From NCBI GenBank assembly GCA_021234535.1, contig CM037840.1:7057094-7121093 (forward strand): a DNA stretch of 64,000 nucleotides, read 5' to 3'. Below are positions 44,549 to 57,015 of this stretch, in pieces; the first letter of the stretch is position 1, and each line of letters begins with the position of its first letter. Position numbers and translations under genes: made by a program. The DNA comes from Stichopus chloronotus. Its lineage: Eukaryota > Echinodermata > Holothuroidea > Aspidochirotida > Stichopodidae. Under the pieces are notes generated by a model. The model ran no database searches. It saw only the letters and a program-made list of their open reading frames with translations, and was not told the origin of the DNA.

Positions 44549-47221
44549 GTAACATGGGAGTATAGGCTATTTCTGTGCAATTAATGTAGCATGATAAGCA
44601 TTCTCCTTTAGACACAACGACAAAAGAAGAAGAACATGTCGTGAACAAGTATTTACCCCCTCCATAGATGAATGTGTTCCACGCAGCCGCAGTAGATGGC
44701 CACTCCTTTTGTCGTCACTGGTAAATGAAAAGCTTCATCAAAGAGTCTTTAAAAGGGCGAAAATCTAGCTAAATTATTCAGAGTGACACCATTGAAGGCT
44801 TGCATAATTGTGGGGGGAGCGGTTGATGTGTAGCACCCAAAAGTATTTTGGACAAAAATTGCCAGATCGCAGGAAATTTGAGCATAACAGAGTTTATTCC
44901 AGAGAACTTTAAAGGGGGGGGGGTTTGAAGGGGGTAGGGGCAATCGCTTGAGTTATTCAGGAATTTCACGGGTCAAGGGTCAACTAGGGGTACTTTGGAA
45001 ACAACTGTCATTTTGGAATCAGCGGTCAAAATGCTTCTTCTAATTCAACTTGTTGGTCAAAACATGTGGTCAATATCGGCTTGGAAACACGACGTGATAT
45101 TGGGTGCATGCATGATCAATATTAAAATATACAATTACTGTATTGGTTACCAGAATAGATCTGTTTATTGTTCAACCGCCCCGTCCGTCCGGTGGCTAAC
45201 CTTCCCTGTAGGTGTTAGCATGTACCGCTTTTTTTAACGGACATACTGAAACACCTGCGAACGATTCGTCTCATCGAAGACCCAATGTCTCTATATTTAT
45301 GATTATCTCCTAAAGCTAGGGTATATGTGTTGTACTGGCAAATTACCTGGTCTATCTTTGTTCTTCGTCAGTGTTTCAGGGAAGAGAAAATATGGGAAAG
45401 ACCATCTGAATAAAAACCTGAAAGAAAATATGCATTCATCTTCCAGCTATTTAAATATGAAAATTGTCTCGCTAGTGTTTTTATTTTTTAAGTTCAGACG
45501 CTCCAATTAAGAGAGCTTAGTCGTCAATAATTGTTCCTTGAAATCAATCAGGCCCAATGGGAATGGAAAGGAATATTCATGTATGCAAAAATGAAAAAAA
45601 AAATGCTTTTTTTGTAGTTGCTGTAACATATTTGACTGTCAGGGGCAAAATATGACAATTTGTGAACTCATATTTCAGTTTTAACGTCTGGTAAATGGCT
45701 CAAAAGAGCATGAATATTTATATCCTAAGGAAAATAAGTACCGAGTACTACTGAGTGTAATTGATTACGTCGGCATACATGAATTTTCATAGCGTATTCA
45801 TCGTGAATCCAAGTGATAGTTTGCTGACGTTTGTATAATGAATGCAGAGGTGATAAATGAGTAACACACGTCCGTTGGGCGGGCTACCGAATAGCCATAA
45901 CACATTGACCATTCAATACCCCTTCGTATCCATATTTTGTTGGATGATATGTGATCAGCGCCATACTTCTTACATTTGTGAATTAGTAGTGTTATTGTAT
46001 CTTTGTAGAACTAGGCCTCGATCTCGGCGTGGCGGTTCTATGGAAATTGGATTAGTGAGGGTAGGGATGGGAGGGGGTGGTGTAACAGAAATTCGGTGTT
46101 GCAAATAACAGAGTGATTTATCCTCTTCCGTAGCTAATGTTGATTCCTTCTTTGCACAATTGTCGTTTCATGTTTCACCATGATTTTTTTTGTAACGGGG
46201 TACCGGCTCTTACTCCAAGGACCTTTTTTCAAAAACGAGACTCAGATATTGTTTCAGCTCTACGCACCTTTGTTTAACCTTTCCTTTTCTGCTACTGCGG
46301 AAGCTAGTCAGACGGCCTTCTTTGGAGTAGGCAAAAACTTATGTTTAGAACCACGTGTTGAACGGGTTGGAAGTAAACAATGGTGATTGGTCAATGTTAG
46401 GTAGTAGCCCAAACTCCTTGCACGTATCTCTTTGTATTTTTTTGAGTTGGGATGGTGGTTGGGCGTGGCCTAGAAACTGAAAAAGTAGAATTTTAGCCTG
46501 TGATTGACAGGAAGGGGAAAATGAAGTTGTACAAAAACGAAATGTGCGAGAAAAGGTTGCGGAGAGTTCAAGATAGCGAGGGCTAGTTACACGTGTAGAC
46601 TTAGGAAATTCGTGCATTATTGGGCGTCGTTATCTGTGACTTAACGTTAGTTGTGTTTTTCCTTGGATTTGGAGAAATTTTGTGTACGGATTGTGCGGAG
46701 TAAAGTTGTGAGGTAAAGTCATTTTTTCGTATTTCATAAAATCTCGTGTAATGAATCTATGTAGTTGAGAAGTAGAAATTCTACCGTCTTGTTTGCCTAA
46801 GAAACTGGTGTAACTGAAAACGCAAAGATTGTCGTAGAATTTTATAACGTTATGCATTGTAGCTAAAGCAATTTTAAGAAAGACCGACTGATGACATCTA
46901 GTTAATTGTGAAAGATTAACGTTTTTATTGCCGTAAGTCTTTAATGCAGGGTGCCGTAATTTTTAAGAAGTGTAACTCGCTGTGCATAAGACACTCGGAG
47001 CACAGATTTTCAATGTTGAGTAGGCCCAGTAACGACTGTAAGCTGTAACCCCGAACCTCTGCTGCCGAAAAAGAAATCTAAAAGATCACAGTACAGCCAG
47101 TAAAGGAAGAAGACCCCAATAATCGACGCCCCAGAACAGAACAGATTTCGCACTTGCGAGTACACCGCCAAGACACAGAAACAGATCTCGCACGTTAGTG
47201 TGAGGATACAGTTTGTCGCCA
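44549..47221. other. Non-coding, nothing recognised
   Basis: Contains a G-run at 44914-44925. Several 60-90 codon ORFs (45857, 46180, 46345) lack domains or convincing splice context. Confidence 0.4.
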
Positions 47222-47410
47222 GGGTTGCGACTCTCACACAGCTCGCACGTTGCGACAAGACGGCTCGCTCGCAGGGGTTGCGACTCTCACACAGCTCGCA
47301 CGTTGCGACAAGCCGGCTCGCTCGCAGGGGTTGCGACTTTCACAGAACTCGCACGTGCGACAAGATAGCTCGCTCGGAGGGGTTGCGACTTCGACAGGCC
47401 TCGCACATTA
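47222..47410 (+). repeat. CpG-rich 53-bp minisatellite, 3.5 units
   Basis: GGTTGCGACTCTCACACAGC begins units at 47223, 47276, 47329 and 47381. Each unit has GCTCGCACGTTGCGACAAG and GGCTCGCTCGCAGGG. Units 1 and 2 are almost identical. It contrasts with the AT-rich, CpG-poor surroundings. The ORF through it (47200-47580) is a repeat translation. Confidence 0.9.
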
Positions 47411-48384
47411 AAGATAATAGGAAGGCCGTATTGATTGTAAAGGGTACACACGGCAGTACAGTTGTTATTATTACCATTCCTTTTTCATATTCTCTATTTT
47501 CTTTATTTTCGTTGTGGCTCAAAATGCAGTCATTTATATGTTCGGACTGGAGAGAGATTTTTTTTAACAAAGTTTTGTAGACCTGTAAAACAACTCTTTG
47601 GCTGTTTATTGAGACTCTGCATTCCTCTGGTCAGTTGATAAGTCGGCCGACGTTACAGTAGCTCAAACGAAATTATCGAACAAAAACGAGTTATCGACCT
47701 TCTTGATCTTGTTTTTCTCTAATAAAGGTTTATATGTGGGTGCAGTATAGCAGGACTGCAGTTTTCATTACACAAAATGAAGAAATACTCTTTGGGGCAT
47801 TTCATTTTAAAGACTGGTACACCTCTCAGCTCATTTATGCTTCACCGGTGTACTGATATCGTTACACAAGATATACAGTTAAATAAGCTGAATAGTGACT
47901 CGGTCTTACATCATGTCATACCTAAGACTTATTATGAGACTGAATATCAGTACCGCATGTTCATTTGTGTCTCTTTCATTCGCTTAACAATTGTACTTCA
48001 AACTACGAATGGTATACAGTAGGAGAGTACAGAAGGTGACTTGCATTATTGTGTGTGTATGTATGTATGTATGTATGTATGTATGTATGTATGTATGTAT
48101 GTGTGTGTTTTCGTACATGTTGTATCAATAATCATGGATGGTACCGCTATATCATTCACTTTTTCATAATTTTCTGATATAAAGCTTTCGAGCAAATGTT
48201 TACTGGACAATGGATTAACTTCGAGAGGCAGCAGCACTCATTAAGATGAATCAGCTTTTACGCCTTAGTACGGTAAGCAACGGTCTAGCCTAATCATCGA
48301 TTAAACTACAACACGGAAAGGAAGAACACAGTTTTACCGGCTCTGTTAATAAAATAACGACCCCCTCCAGGGCGCGCACATGCA
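47411..48384. other. Non-coding; (GTAT)n at 48046-48110
   Basis: A clean (GTAT)n tetranucleotide tract of ~60 bp. The ORF at 47777-48022 has no recognised feature. Confidence 0.6.
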
Positions 48385-48640
48385 ATTTAATTTTCAATTC
48401 AATTCAACGGACTTTATTTCAATCTCTTTTGAGGGTACAAATGAATATTTAATATAATTATCATAATACATAAATAAAAAGAGATCGTGGAGTGACAACA
48501 AGAAGCTCGCGAGAGCTTGTTTACATTGCCACCCCTACACATATATACAAGACAGAAAAAAACACAAGTAAAAACAGATAGGAAAAAAACACAAACAAAG
48601 AAAAACAAAAAATAAAAGAAACAAGAGGGCAATCCACGGA
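48385..48640 (-). mobile_element. LINE 3' end with TTGAA-type tail
   Basis: Minus strand: GCAATGTAAACAAGCTCTCGC-like UTR, AAATAAAGTCC polyadenylation-like signal, then a TTGAATTGAATTGAA tail. The segment at 50598-50830 has the same plan (ATTGAAATAAAGTTTCA..., AAGCTCACAGGAGCTTCAGTTGCCACTCACC), so both are 3' ends of related LINEs. Confidence 0.6.
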
Positions 48641-48689
48641 GTTGCGTATCTCATCGCCAACGTGCACATTAACTTCAATACAGGGCCTG

Positions 48690-49415
48690 CACATGGGAAT
48701 TTGTAACAGTTTATTGCTAAGTACTTACAACACTTTAAGTTAATTGGTTTAATAGTTCTCAAGATATGCTGGAAATACAAATTTTTGGCAAAATTGACTT
48801 TTTTTCCTAAAAAATCAGCAAATTTCACTCTCTTTACTACAAAAGTGATGTACCTTGAATATTTCACTCTCACGCAAGTTTTTGCAAAATTTTGCATTAA
48901 ATGCTCAAATACTTCTCAAGATATGCTGGAAATAGCAATTTTGGGGCAAAATTGGCTTTTTTCAAAAATCAGCAAATTTGACTCAATTTCACATTACGGT
49001 AATATTATGTTGAACAATGTGTTCTCAGGTAAGTACTTACAAAACCGTAAGTTAATTGATCTAAAAGTTCTCAAGATATGCTGGAAATACAAATTTTAGG
49101 GCAAAATTGGCTTTTTTTTCCTAAAAAATCAGCAAATTTCACTCTCTTAACTACAAAAGTGATATACCTTGAAATTTTGCATTCTCAGGTAACTTTTTGC
49201 AAAATTTTTCTTTAAATGCTCAAATACTTCTCAAGATATGCTGGAAATGGCAATTTTGGGCCAAAATAGACTTTGTCCCTAAAAAATCAGCATATTTGAC
49301 TCGATTTACCATACAACTAATACATCTTGTACATATTAGCATCATACACAAACTTACCAAGTTTCAACTTAGTCGCTCATATACTTTTCAAACTATGCTG
49401 GAAAAACCACAATTT
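48690..49415 (+). repeat. ~157-bp tandem repeat with alternating A/B units
   Basis: CTCAAGATATGCTGGAAAT recurs at 48758, 48915, 49070 and 49230, and diverged at ~49388. Odd units continue ACAAATTTT and CCTAAAAAATCAGCAAATTTCACTC; even units continue (A/G)GCAATTTTGGG and carry AAATGCTCAAATACTT before the core. So the higher-order period is ~313 bp. ORFs here are repeat artefacts. Confidence 0.85.
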
Positions 49416-49699
49416 GGACAGGTCCGGACGCACACATGAACACACATTGGCACGGACACGTTTTCATTTATACCACCCAACAGGACCCTCCTGCACCCAT
49501 GGTCACTCTACCATGGGGTACCCCTGGGTGTCGCTACTCATCCACTCCAAGCGTTTCCATGGCAACCATTTTCCCACGGTTGCACAGTACAATATATAGC
49601 TCCACTAGCCCATTGACTACAATATCTCATCCAGCCCCTATAGGGCGATGAGATAACAAAAGAGGCAAAGTGAACGTACAAAAAAAAGAAAGAAACTAA
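49416..49699 (-). mobile_element. Probable 3' UTR of adjacent LINE
   Basis: Downstream of the RT frame on the minus strand: TTATCTCATCGCCCTATAGG, CTGGATGAGATATTGTAG, then CCATGGCAACG.. and GGGTACCCCATGG. Continuous with the LINE, but its end is uncertain where it meets the tandem array. Confidence 0.4.
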
Positions 49700-50349
49700 T
49701 CAGTGACAGTTCATAATGAGATAATCTTTTAGGTACTTTTTGAATGTACACAATGTTTTACAATCTTTAGCATGGGTGGGCAAGGTGTTCCAAACTTTGG
49801 TCCCCACGAAACGAATGGTAAGCTGTGAAGTCTTAAGTCGGAAATAGGGTGTATGCAAGTTGTTCAAATAACGGCTGGGGTAGGAGTGCATGCTGCTATG
49901 AAACTGAAAGTAATTCCTGAAGATGGACAGAGATGTTTTATTTAACCAGTTGAAAATGAATATAGCTACGTAGTAACGGTTTAAGTCATATAAACTGAGA
50001 ACATTTAGATTGACAAAGAGTGGTGCAGTGTGGTGAAGGTAATCTACATTACATGTGCAACGAATTGCCCTTTTCTGTAAAATGAAAAGAGGTTGTAACC
50101 TGGAGGCGTAAGTGCTGCCCCAAACAATATTACAGTAACTGAGATAAGGAAGAATGAGTGTATTATATAACGTGACCATGATGCGTCTAGGAAGGACATG
50201 ACGCAGGCGATTGAGTATCCCTGCACCTTTAGAGACTTTTGCACTGATATACTGGATATGATCATACCAAGAAAGATGTTTATCAATAAAAATTCCCAAA
50301 AATTTTGTGACAGTAGAAATTTTGATGTTTTCTCCACAAAGTTGAATAC
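49700..50349 (-). pseudogene. LINE RT C-terminal part (CR1/Jockey type), 5' truncated
   Basis: An open frame of ~215 codons: FLGIFIDKHLSWYDHI, LYNTLILPYLSYCNIVWG, LFILQKRAIR, HTAPLFVNLNVLSLYDLNR, FVGTKVWNTLP and TFKKYLKDYLI. These are the post-catalytic RT and thumb/C-terminal blocks of Jockey-superfamily LINEs. The catalytic core is missing. The upstream edge is an AC microsatellite (50375-50404). It is the best-preserved copy of the family seen at 39458-40330. Confidence 0.85.
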
Positions 50350-50597
50350 TGTTACCATTCCCTTCAAGTCTCTTCATACACACACACACCCACACGCACA
50401 CTCACAAGACAAAGCTCCCTCCCTGTAGTCTGTAAATGAGTGTGTTGGTACTGTAGGCCTATGTGTCTCTGTGTCTATAATTCAGAAAATGAGATGCAGT
50501 TGTGAGAGTTTATAAGTAGTACGGAAATTACATGCATCAATTATACACAAGAAATTGCATGCATAGATGGCTATACAGAAGAAATAATGAGTACTGG
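50350..50597. other. Short spacer with AC tract
   Basis: AC-rich tract at 50375-50404; otherwise nothing. Confidence 0.5.
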
Positions 50598-51065
50598 CAA
50601 AAGTTCAGTTCACTTCAGTGAAACTTTATTTCAATCCCAAATCCAATTTAATGACAAAAAACACACAAAAAACAAGTAACTAAAATACAAACAGTAATGT
50701 AAAGAAAGGAACATATTGTGAAATAAAGGGGCCGTAATAGATGAGATGATGAGATGAGATTGGTGAGTGGCAACTGAAGCTCCTGTGAGCTTATGGAGGT
50801 TGACACCCCTTAACATCAGAAAAGACAAGAACAGAATTTAGAACTAAAGGGAAAGAAAAAACAAACACAACATGAGAAAAAAAAACAATCAAGTAGAAAA
50901 TGCACTGAAAAGAGGGAGGAAAAGAAAATCAAAGGCAGTTTGCAATGAAATAAGATTTTAGCTTTCTTTTAAGACTAAAAACAGTTTTACACTTAGTAAA
51001 CTTCAAAACAAGGTATTTGTGTATACTTGATGAAGGGAATGTTAGTTTGAATTCTTCTCATGACT
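50598..51065 (-). mobile_element. LINE C-terminus and 3' end remnant
   Basis: Minus strand 51060-50930 reads EEFKLTFPSSSIHKY, LVLKFTKCKTVFSLKRKLKS-YFIANCL and a stop, like the LINE end ...TFKKYLKDYLI. The A-rich UTR and the AATAAAGTTTCACTGAAGTG tail parallel 48385-48640. Confidence 0.55.
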
Positions 51066-51949
51066 GCCTGTGCGTGATGTTTGTCCACATGAGCTGTCAA
51101 TCCACAAAAGTAATAACGGTAATAGCGAGGCATTGCATAATTATCTTGCTACATCGAAAATAGTCGTAGAAATATTGGAAAGTAATCATGTAACAATTGT
51201 GAAATTATTAAAATCCAAGAGAAATAAACTGATGGAAACACCCTGCAATTGCTGGGGACGGTTTTTATGTACTTATTTACTTATTTTTTTTGTTTTGCTT
51301 TCAAGTTAGCGGGCCTCTTACACATGCAAGTGATGCCCACCTATACCTACGTAAAAAGTGTGCATGGAAAACCGATTATGTCGCCTGTTAGTGGTTTACC
51401 GGTTTGCTGTCTGCTTGCATTCACACTTGATGTAAAAAAAGAGAGTGGGGGGGGGGGGGAACATGTAAGCGCAAGCGTGACTTACATTAAAGACGATATT
51501 CACTGCCCGAAGTTGGATTATTACTTCCGGGAAAACAAAATACTCAATCGAGGACTGCCCTTTGATTGACGTCAGAGTTGTAAATTCAAAAGACGCAGGT
51601 CAACTCATAGGCTGTATAACATATGCACAGAAAAGTTTTGTGATTACATGAAGGTCTTGTATATTTACCAGAATATCCCTCAAGCAACAAACTTTGTTTC
51701 GATCAGCACAAGGAAGAGCTTAAGTCAGACGTGGGTGGGGCTTTATAGTAACCTAGTAGGGAGAATTTGACAGTCTTGGTAACTGACCCTCTGCCTTTAC
51801 TCAAAGACTGTCTGCTTCTTTTGCCCCTTACGAATTTTCTATGCTAATGAAACTAATCTATGTTCGACTGATTTATACACAGGGATATGGGTACGCCTCT
51901 ATAGGGACGGGCGTCTCCTAATCTTTCTATAGCCGTTACCCACCCCCCC

Positions 51950-51980
<31 letters not shown>

Positions 51981-54244
51981 GACAGATACTTCCAAAAACT
52001 CTTGCATTTACCTATAGAAATTGTACAAGTATTGACATAAGTAAAGGGTTTATACGGTTAACACATTTCATTTCAAACAATGTTTAAGTAGGCACCATTA
52101 ACGTCATGGATAGAACAAACAAGAGAAAAATATAAAGAAAAAGAAGAGCAGTATATGTCTCAGACTAAACGTTTGTGGATTTCTTACAAACCTGTATGTT
52201 CTATAGTACGAAGTACAAAGCCACATTTGTTACGACATATGACCGACAACTATCCTGACTGTACTTTTACTGCTTTCAAACCCAATGTGTGTATCGCGAT
52301 GTAAAGTTGGCTTCTGCAGTGAAGCCAAACGGAATATACTAGGCCTAGAGTCACGGGAAAAAATGCAAATAGATATGTACCCAATAACCCAAGCAGGCGG
52401 TAGGTGGAATGAGAGTGTGTTTTTTAAGTTTCGATTACATCTATAATTTGTCGTTCCGGTTTTAGGGTTACACAGATTTAGGTTACAATGTATACACAAT
52501 TTCTACATTAGGCTTAAATGATTATATCGTTCACTTAACTTAAGCTTCACAATTAGGCTTAGGCTAATACTATAAGCGTGGTACCTGCACGATTTGTTGA
52601 TAACTACTGGCAGCTCTGGACTTGGTGCTGGACAATGGTTAGTACTAGCTATCAGCTGGGCGACCTGTAACTTAAATGTTAAGAGAACGCGAATCAGGAG
52701 TTGGCGATGGAACACAGTCTCTACTCAAAACTGGTTAATTTGGCGTTGGACTGCAGCAAAATTAACGATAGACACAGAACCACACTGGCAGATGGTTATA
52801 GGGTTCGGACTGTATAGAATACGCAGTGTCCAAAAATAAGCAGTGGAGAAGATACAGCTGATACAGCTCGCTGCATACTAAGTGAACTGTAGGCTATGAT
52901 CACGATTACGATCATTCAAATTACAAATCTTTACCTGGATCGTCGTTTACCTCTCCCTTTCTTTGATCCGTCACTGAACCTTGCATAGAAAGCGGAGGGG
53001 TGGGGGTGCAGGGCAGTTGTGAAAAAAAATGTGTAAGAAAAAAGACAAAAGTTTTGAAAAAAAAGGTAAAATACGCCCTAAACGCAGGAAATCTCGGTTT
53101 CTACCCTACACAACTAACATCCTGGAAATGTTGCGGTCACTGTCTTCTTGGATGGGAAAACTGTTCTCCTAAATATTAGTGGAATTGTTTTGCATTTGTC
53201 ACTCAAATCTCAGAATTCATTGAAAACTTTACGAATTCCCTCCATTTTTTTTTTATTAAATCACTGTTATGTGGCGGTAATAACTGTGACGTTTCACGTT
53301 TGCAGGATGATCCTTCTGACCTTCGAAAAATCTTGTACACTGTTCCTACCCATTTGACCTTTGACATCATATCATGACGTTACTAACTGTAATCAACTTT
53401 ACACGGAGGGAAACTCCCTTAGATAGCCTATCTATCGGACTGGATTTCATACCAGATTCGAGGTCCTAACTATCCATTGTTTTCTAGAAACTACATGAGC
53501 ATGGAGTCTCCAACAACTCCATGGTATAATGAATTACCGAACTCAAAGAACCTGGACTCTACGGATTCTGCCAATCAGGTTTTTCTTATAGTCAACAGTT
53601 TTAGTACACATACATTCATTCCAAATATTCCTTCTGTGCAAATGTTGGACTTTTTCTATGTCAGCATTGTCAAGTAGGATATTATGCGTGATTCTTTATG
53701 ATCAGCTTTGGTGTATAAAGTCTCATAAAAAGGTTGGATTCACATCACTGACCTCTGAAACAAAGCGCCGTCGTCCGCTACTATTTTATTTTTTACAGCA
53801 ATCAATTTTTATTGTGTTTTCTGGTCTCTATTTTTACTACAATCAGGTAAAGGATGAACGACATGTGAGATTGTGGAAGTGATTTTTGGCAATATTTTTA
53901 AGAAACAGTTGTCAGAAACGATGCCAGAGATCAAATTTACATAAAAAATGCACAAGCTGGAAACAATATTTTTTGCCCGAAAGGTTTCTATTTTTAATGA
54001 AATATAAAAACAAATTCACTGGAGTCCAAAATCAGTTCTACCGATGATAAGAGTCGAGTTATTATTTTTATGTTTTTCAAATTTCAAAGCCTTGTGACGA
54101 TTTTCGAACTTGATTATTCAAAGCTAAATACGGGCATCACGTTTCTTGTTTTCTGGTATCATCTACAGAATAAAGTCCGCTTCCTCTTGCAGGAATACCT
54201 TATCTCGAATTAATATTTCTTCATTTTTACAAAATGTTTTGCTT
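51066..54244. other. Intergenic, little recognised
   Basis: G-run at 51446-51458, A/AC tract at 51949-51975, AT-rich elsewhere. An exon-like open stretch at 53489-53578 (between TTTTCTAG and CAG/GTTTTT) does not join in phase to known neighbours. Confidence 0.4.
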
Positions 54245-57015
54245 AAAGGGGAAATCAGGGTTTGACTGAGAAAATTCACCTATAGTTGATTTTTCTTTCT
54301 GAACTGATTGTTCACCGAAATATGGAGACGTTGGAAATATGTGTTTGAAGGTAGAAGAAACGGTAATTATTGCGTTAATTACTGTTGAATGAGAACTCTT
54401 AATATTTGTCGGGTACAAAAAATAAACGTTCATGTACAAGACAAGACGACCTCCTCTATACGATGACCAATCACAGCGTAAGACTCAGATGACGTTATAT
54501 GAATAAACGTAACCGAATGTTCACAATTCCCGATCCCATGCTATTCGTGCATTGCTCAATGCTAAGTAAACAAGAGTTTGATGATAGTTGATTTATTTAT
54601 ATCATATTTCACCAGGATAGTTTAATCAACATAAAGTTGCTCTCCAGTGTGGCCCTGGGTTAAAGTACAACAAAATACAGTATAAGAGAAAATAAAGAAA
54701 GAAACGAATTATAAAAGTTAAAAGTCTAAAATATAAAAAATTAAACATAACACAGAAACAGGAGACCTAACATGAAAAACAATAAAAGTACAGTAGTTAA
54801 ATAAAGGATAGAAATGGTTAAACTTTAAAAACAAAATTACTGCTAAAGAACATGAAACAACTCACGAGTGTAAAATGAAAGAGACAGATTAAATATTAAA
54901 AATAAAAAATGAATGTACATGAAACAGTTAATTTGGTAAAACGTGTTTGGAGAGGATTTTTTTGTCTTAGGTTGTCTTTTGAAAGCATCAGTTGTATTAT
55001 TGTTTCTTATTCCTTCATTAATACTATTCCATGATGTAGTTCCTCTCACCGTGAAAGATTTTGCATAGAGTGACGTGCGACATCGAGGCAGTACAAGGTC
55101 GTGCTTAGCCCGGCGTGTGTTATGTGAATGTACATTTTGAAGAAGGGTAGAATTTCGTTTTAGATAAGGTGGGGATATGCCATTCAAAATTTTATACATC
55201 ATAATACTCCTATTAAAGAAATATTGTTCATCTATTGGTATCCAACGTAATTCATTTAAAATTACAGAAGATGGAGTGTCCCAATTGGCACCACTAATAA
55301 TCCTCGCACATCGTCTTTGTATTGATGATAATTTATTTAAGTCCCCTTTGTGTTTGTCAGCCCACACAGTAATACAAAAATTTAGGTGTGGAAGTATGAA
55401 AGCATTGTACAGCATTGATAAATGGTGGGTATCTAACAAGCAACTGGATTTTTTAAGCAAGTCGATTTTCTTCAAACAATTACTTGACACACTAGAGACA
55501 CGTTCATGGAAAAGTAAGTCTTTGTCTAGCACGACACCTAAGCATTTAACTTTATCTACACATTCAATTTTCGTATCATTACTTTCAATATGTAAATCCC
55601 CTCCTCTGTCAAGAAATCGTCTTCTCTGACTACACTTGTCAATAACATACATTTGATTTTGGTAATATGAAGTGCCAGTTTGTTTTTATTAATCCACTTT
55701 GTAATTTCCGCCATATCAATCGTCAATTTACGTTCAATATCTTTGATATTACAACCACTCACGGATAATGTTGTGTCATATGCATACATGTCACCCCGAC
55801 CATGTTTAAGCCCATTCGGAAGGTCATTTATATAAAGCGTGAATAATAGTGGTCCTAAGATTGAGCCTTGTGGAACACCAAGTTAAATATATTTACATTT
55901 AGACAGCGAATTTTTAATTTTTACACTTTGTTTTCTGTCTGAGAAGTATGAAGCAAACCAACTTAATGCCTGACTTGAACAGCCATATACCTTAAGCTTT
56001 TTTAAGTAGAATGTCGTGGTTTACTGTTTCGAATGCTTTGCTAAGGTCTATAAGTATAATTCCAGTATATAACCCCTTGTCAATATTTTCTAACCAAGTA
56101 TCGACCATATTTATCAAGGCAGTTTCACAGAAATGTAAAGGTCTAAAGCCTGACTGGTTATCACACAAAAAATTATTGCTGCTTAGGTATTCATACAAAG
56201 CTTTATGAACTGCTCTTTCAATTATTTTTGACACTACAGGTAGAACAGAAATGGGTCCATAATTACAAATATTTTGTGCATCACCCTTCTTAAATATCGG
56301 AGTAACCTTGGCACATACCCATTCTTGTGGAAAAACCCCTTCGTTGAGTGATAGGTTAATAACATAAGTAAGACTACCAAGAATTACGGGTAAGGCAGTT
56401 TTCAGAATCTTGCACCCTATTTCATCAAGGCCTGTTGACTTACTAGGTGACATTGATAATACTTCTTTCATCACAAACTTCTCAGAGACACGAGGCAAGA
56501 AAAACATTTGCGTTGGTGCATTTGATAGTGTAAAATCTAAATATGCATTTTCATCATTATGATTTACTATGTCATAGGCAATCTTTGCAAAATATTCGTT
56601 AAAAGCATTGGCTATACCATTATTTGACTCAAACGTTTCTGTACCATAATTTATACTGGCAGGGAGTACTTTAGTATTCGACGGGATTAACAGATTTAAG
56701 CAATTCCAAATGTTTTCAGCATACAGTACACGTAGGCTACGTATGAATCTGTTCAGCCACACCTCCTTATACGTTGAAAAGACGATAGTATTGAATATTC
56801 ATATTTGATTCGATGAATATGGATGTTACAGACTTTCGGAGTTCTTCACCGATTTATTTATTTTTTTTTTGTTGCGAATTTGACTCGTTTCTCGAAATTG
56901 TCCACTTGTTTTGACATAATTTTGATCATATTTGTTAGTTATAACTCATTTTACGATACCGGTGGGGAATTGTATTGAGATAAATTTTGAAAATAAACCC
57001 TGATTTCCCCTTTAA
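54245..57015. mobile_element. TTAA-flanked inverted-repeat element (T2/Kolobok-like MITE), split by a LINE
   Basis: The left end TTAAAGGGGAAATCAGGGTTT is perfectly inverted at the right end (AAACCCTGATTTCCCCTTTAA). TTAA borders both ends as target-site duplication or part of the repeat. The TTAAAGGRR start matches the T2 MITE family of frogs (TTAA-target, Kolobok/piggyBac-like transposons). Native element is ~580 bp: 54245-54589 plus 56766-57015. The middle is the LINE below. Confidence 0.8.
54590..56765 (-). pseudogene. LINE (CR1/L2/Jockey type), 5' truncated, inserted in the MITE
   Basis: Frame 1 (56762-55992): SPSKSTGLDEIGCKILK, PIFKKGDAQNICNYGPISVL, SGFRPLHFCETALINMVD and LIDLSKAFETVNHDILL. 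After a frame change and a stop: LGVPQGSILGPLLFTLYIND (about 55880) and MYAYDTTLS (canonical YADDT, with Tyr for the first Asp). Frame 3 (55652-54843): KCLGVVLDKDLLFHERV, LPHLNFCITVWAD, IQRRCARIIS and SFTVRGTTSWNSI. RT is thus complete from the fingers to the thumb, with two frameshifts, a stop and a dead active site. The 3' end has AAATAAATC. A 9-bp GA(T/C)GATAGT at both edges may be its target duplication. Confidence 0.85.

Noticed and set aside
49555..49575. CCATGGCAACC X-box-like motif
   Set aside because: Lies in LINE 3' UTR sequence; no gene start nearby.
53350..53370. Isolated TGACCTTTGACAT half-site pair
   Set aside because: No array linkers or modules around it; probably chance.
53489..53578. 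90-bp exon-like open stretch after TTTTCTAG
   Set aside because: Weak donor (GTTTTT) and phase incompatible with the candidate exons around it.
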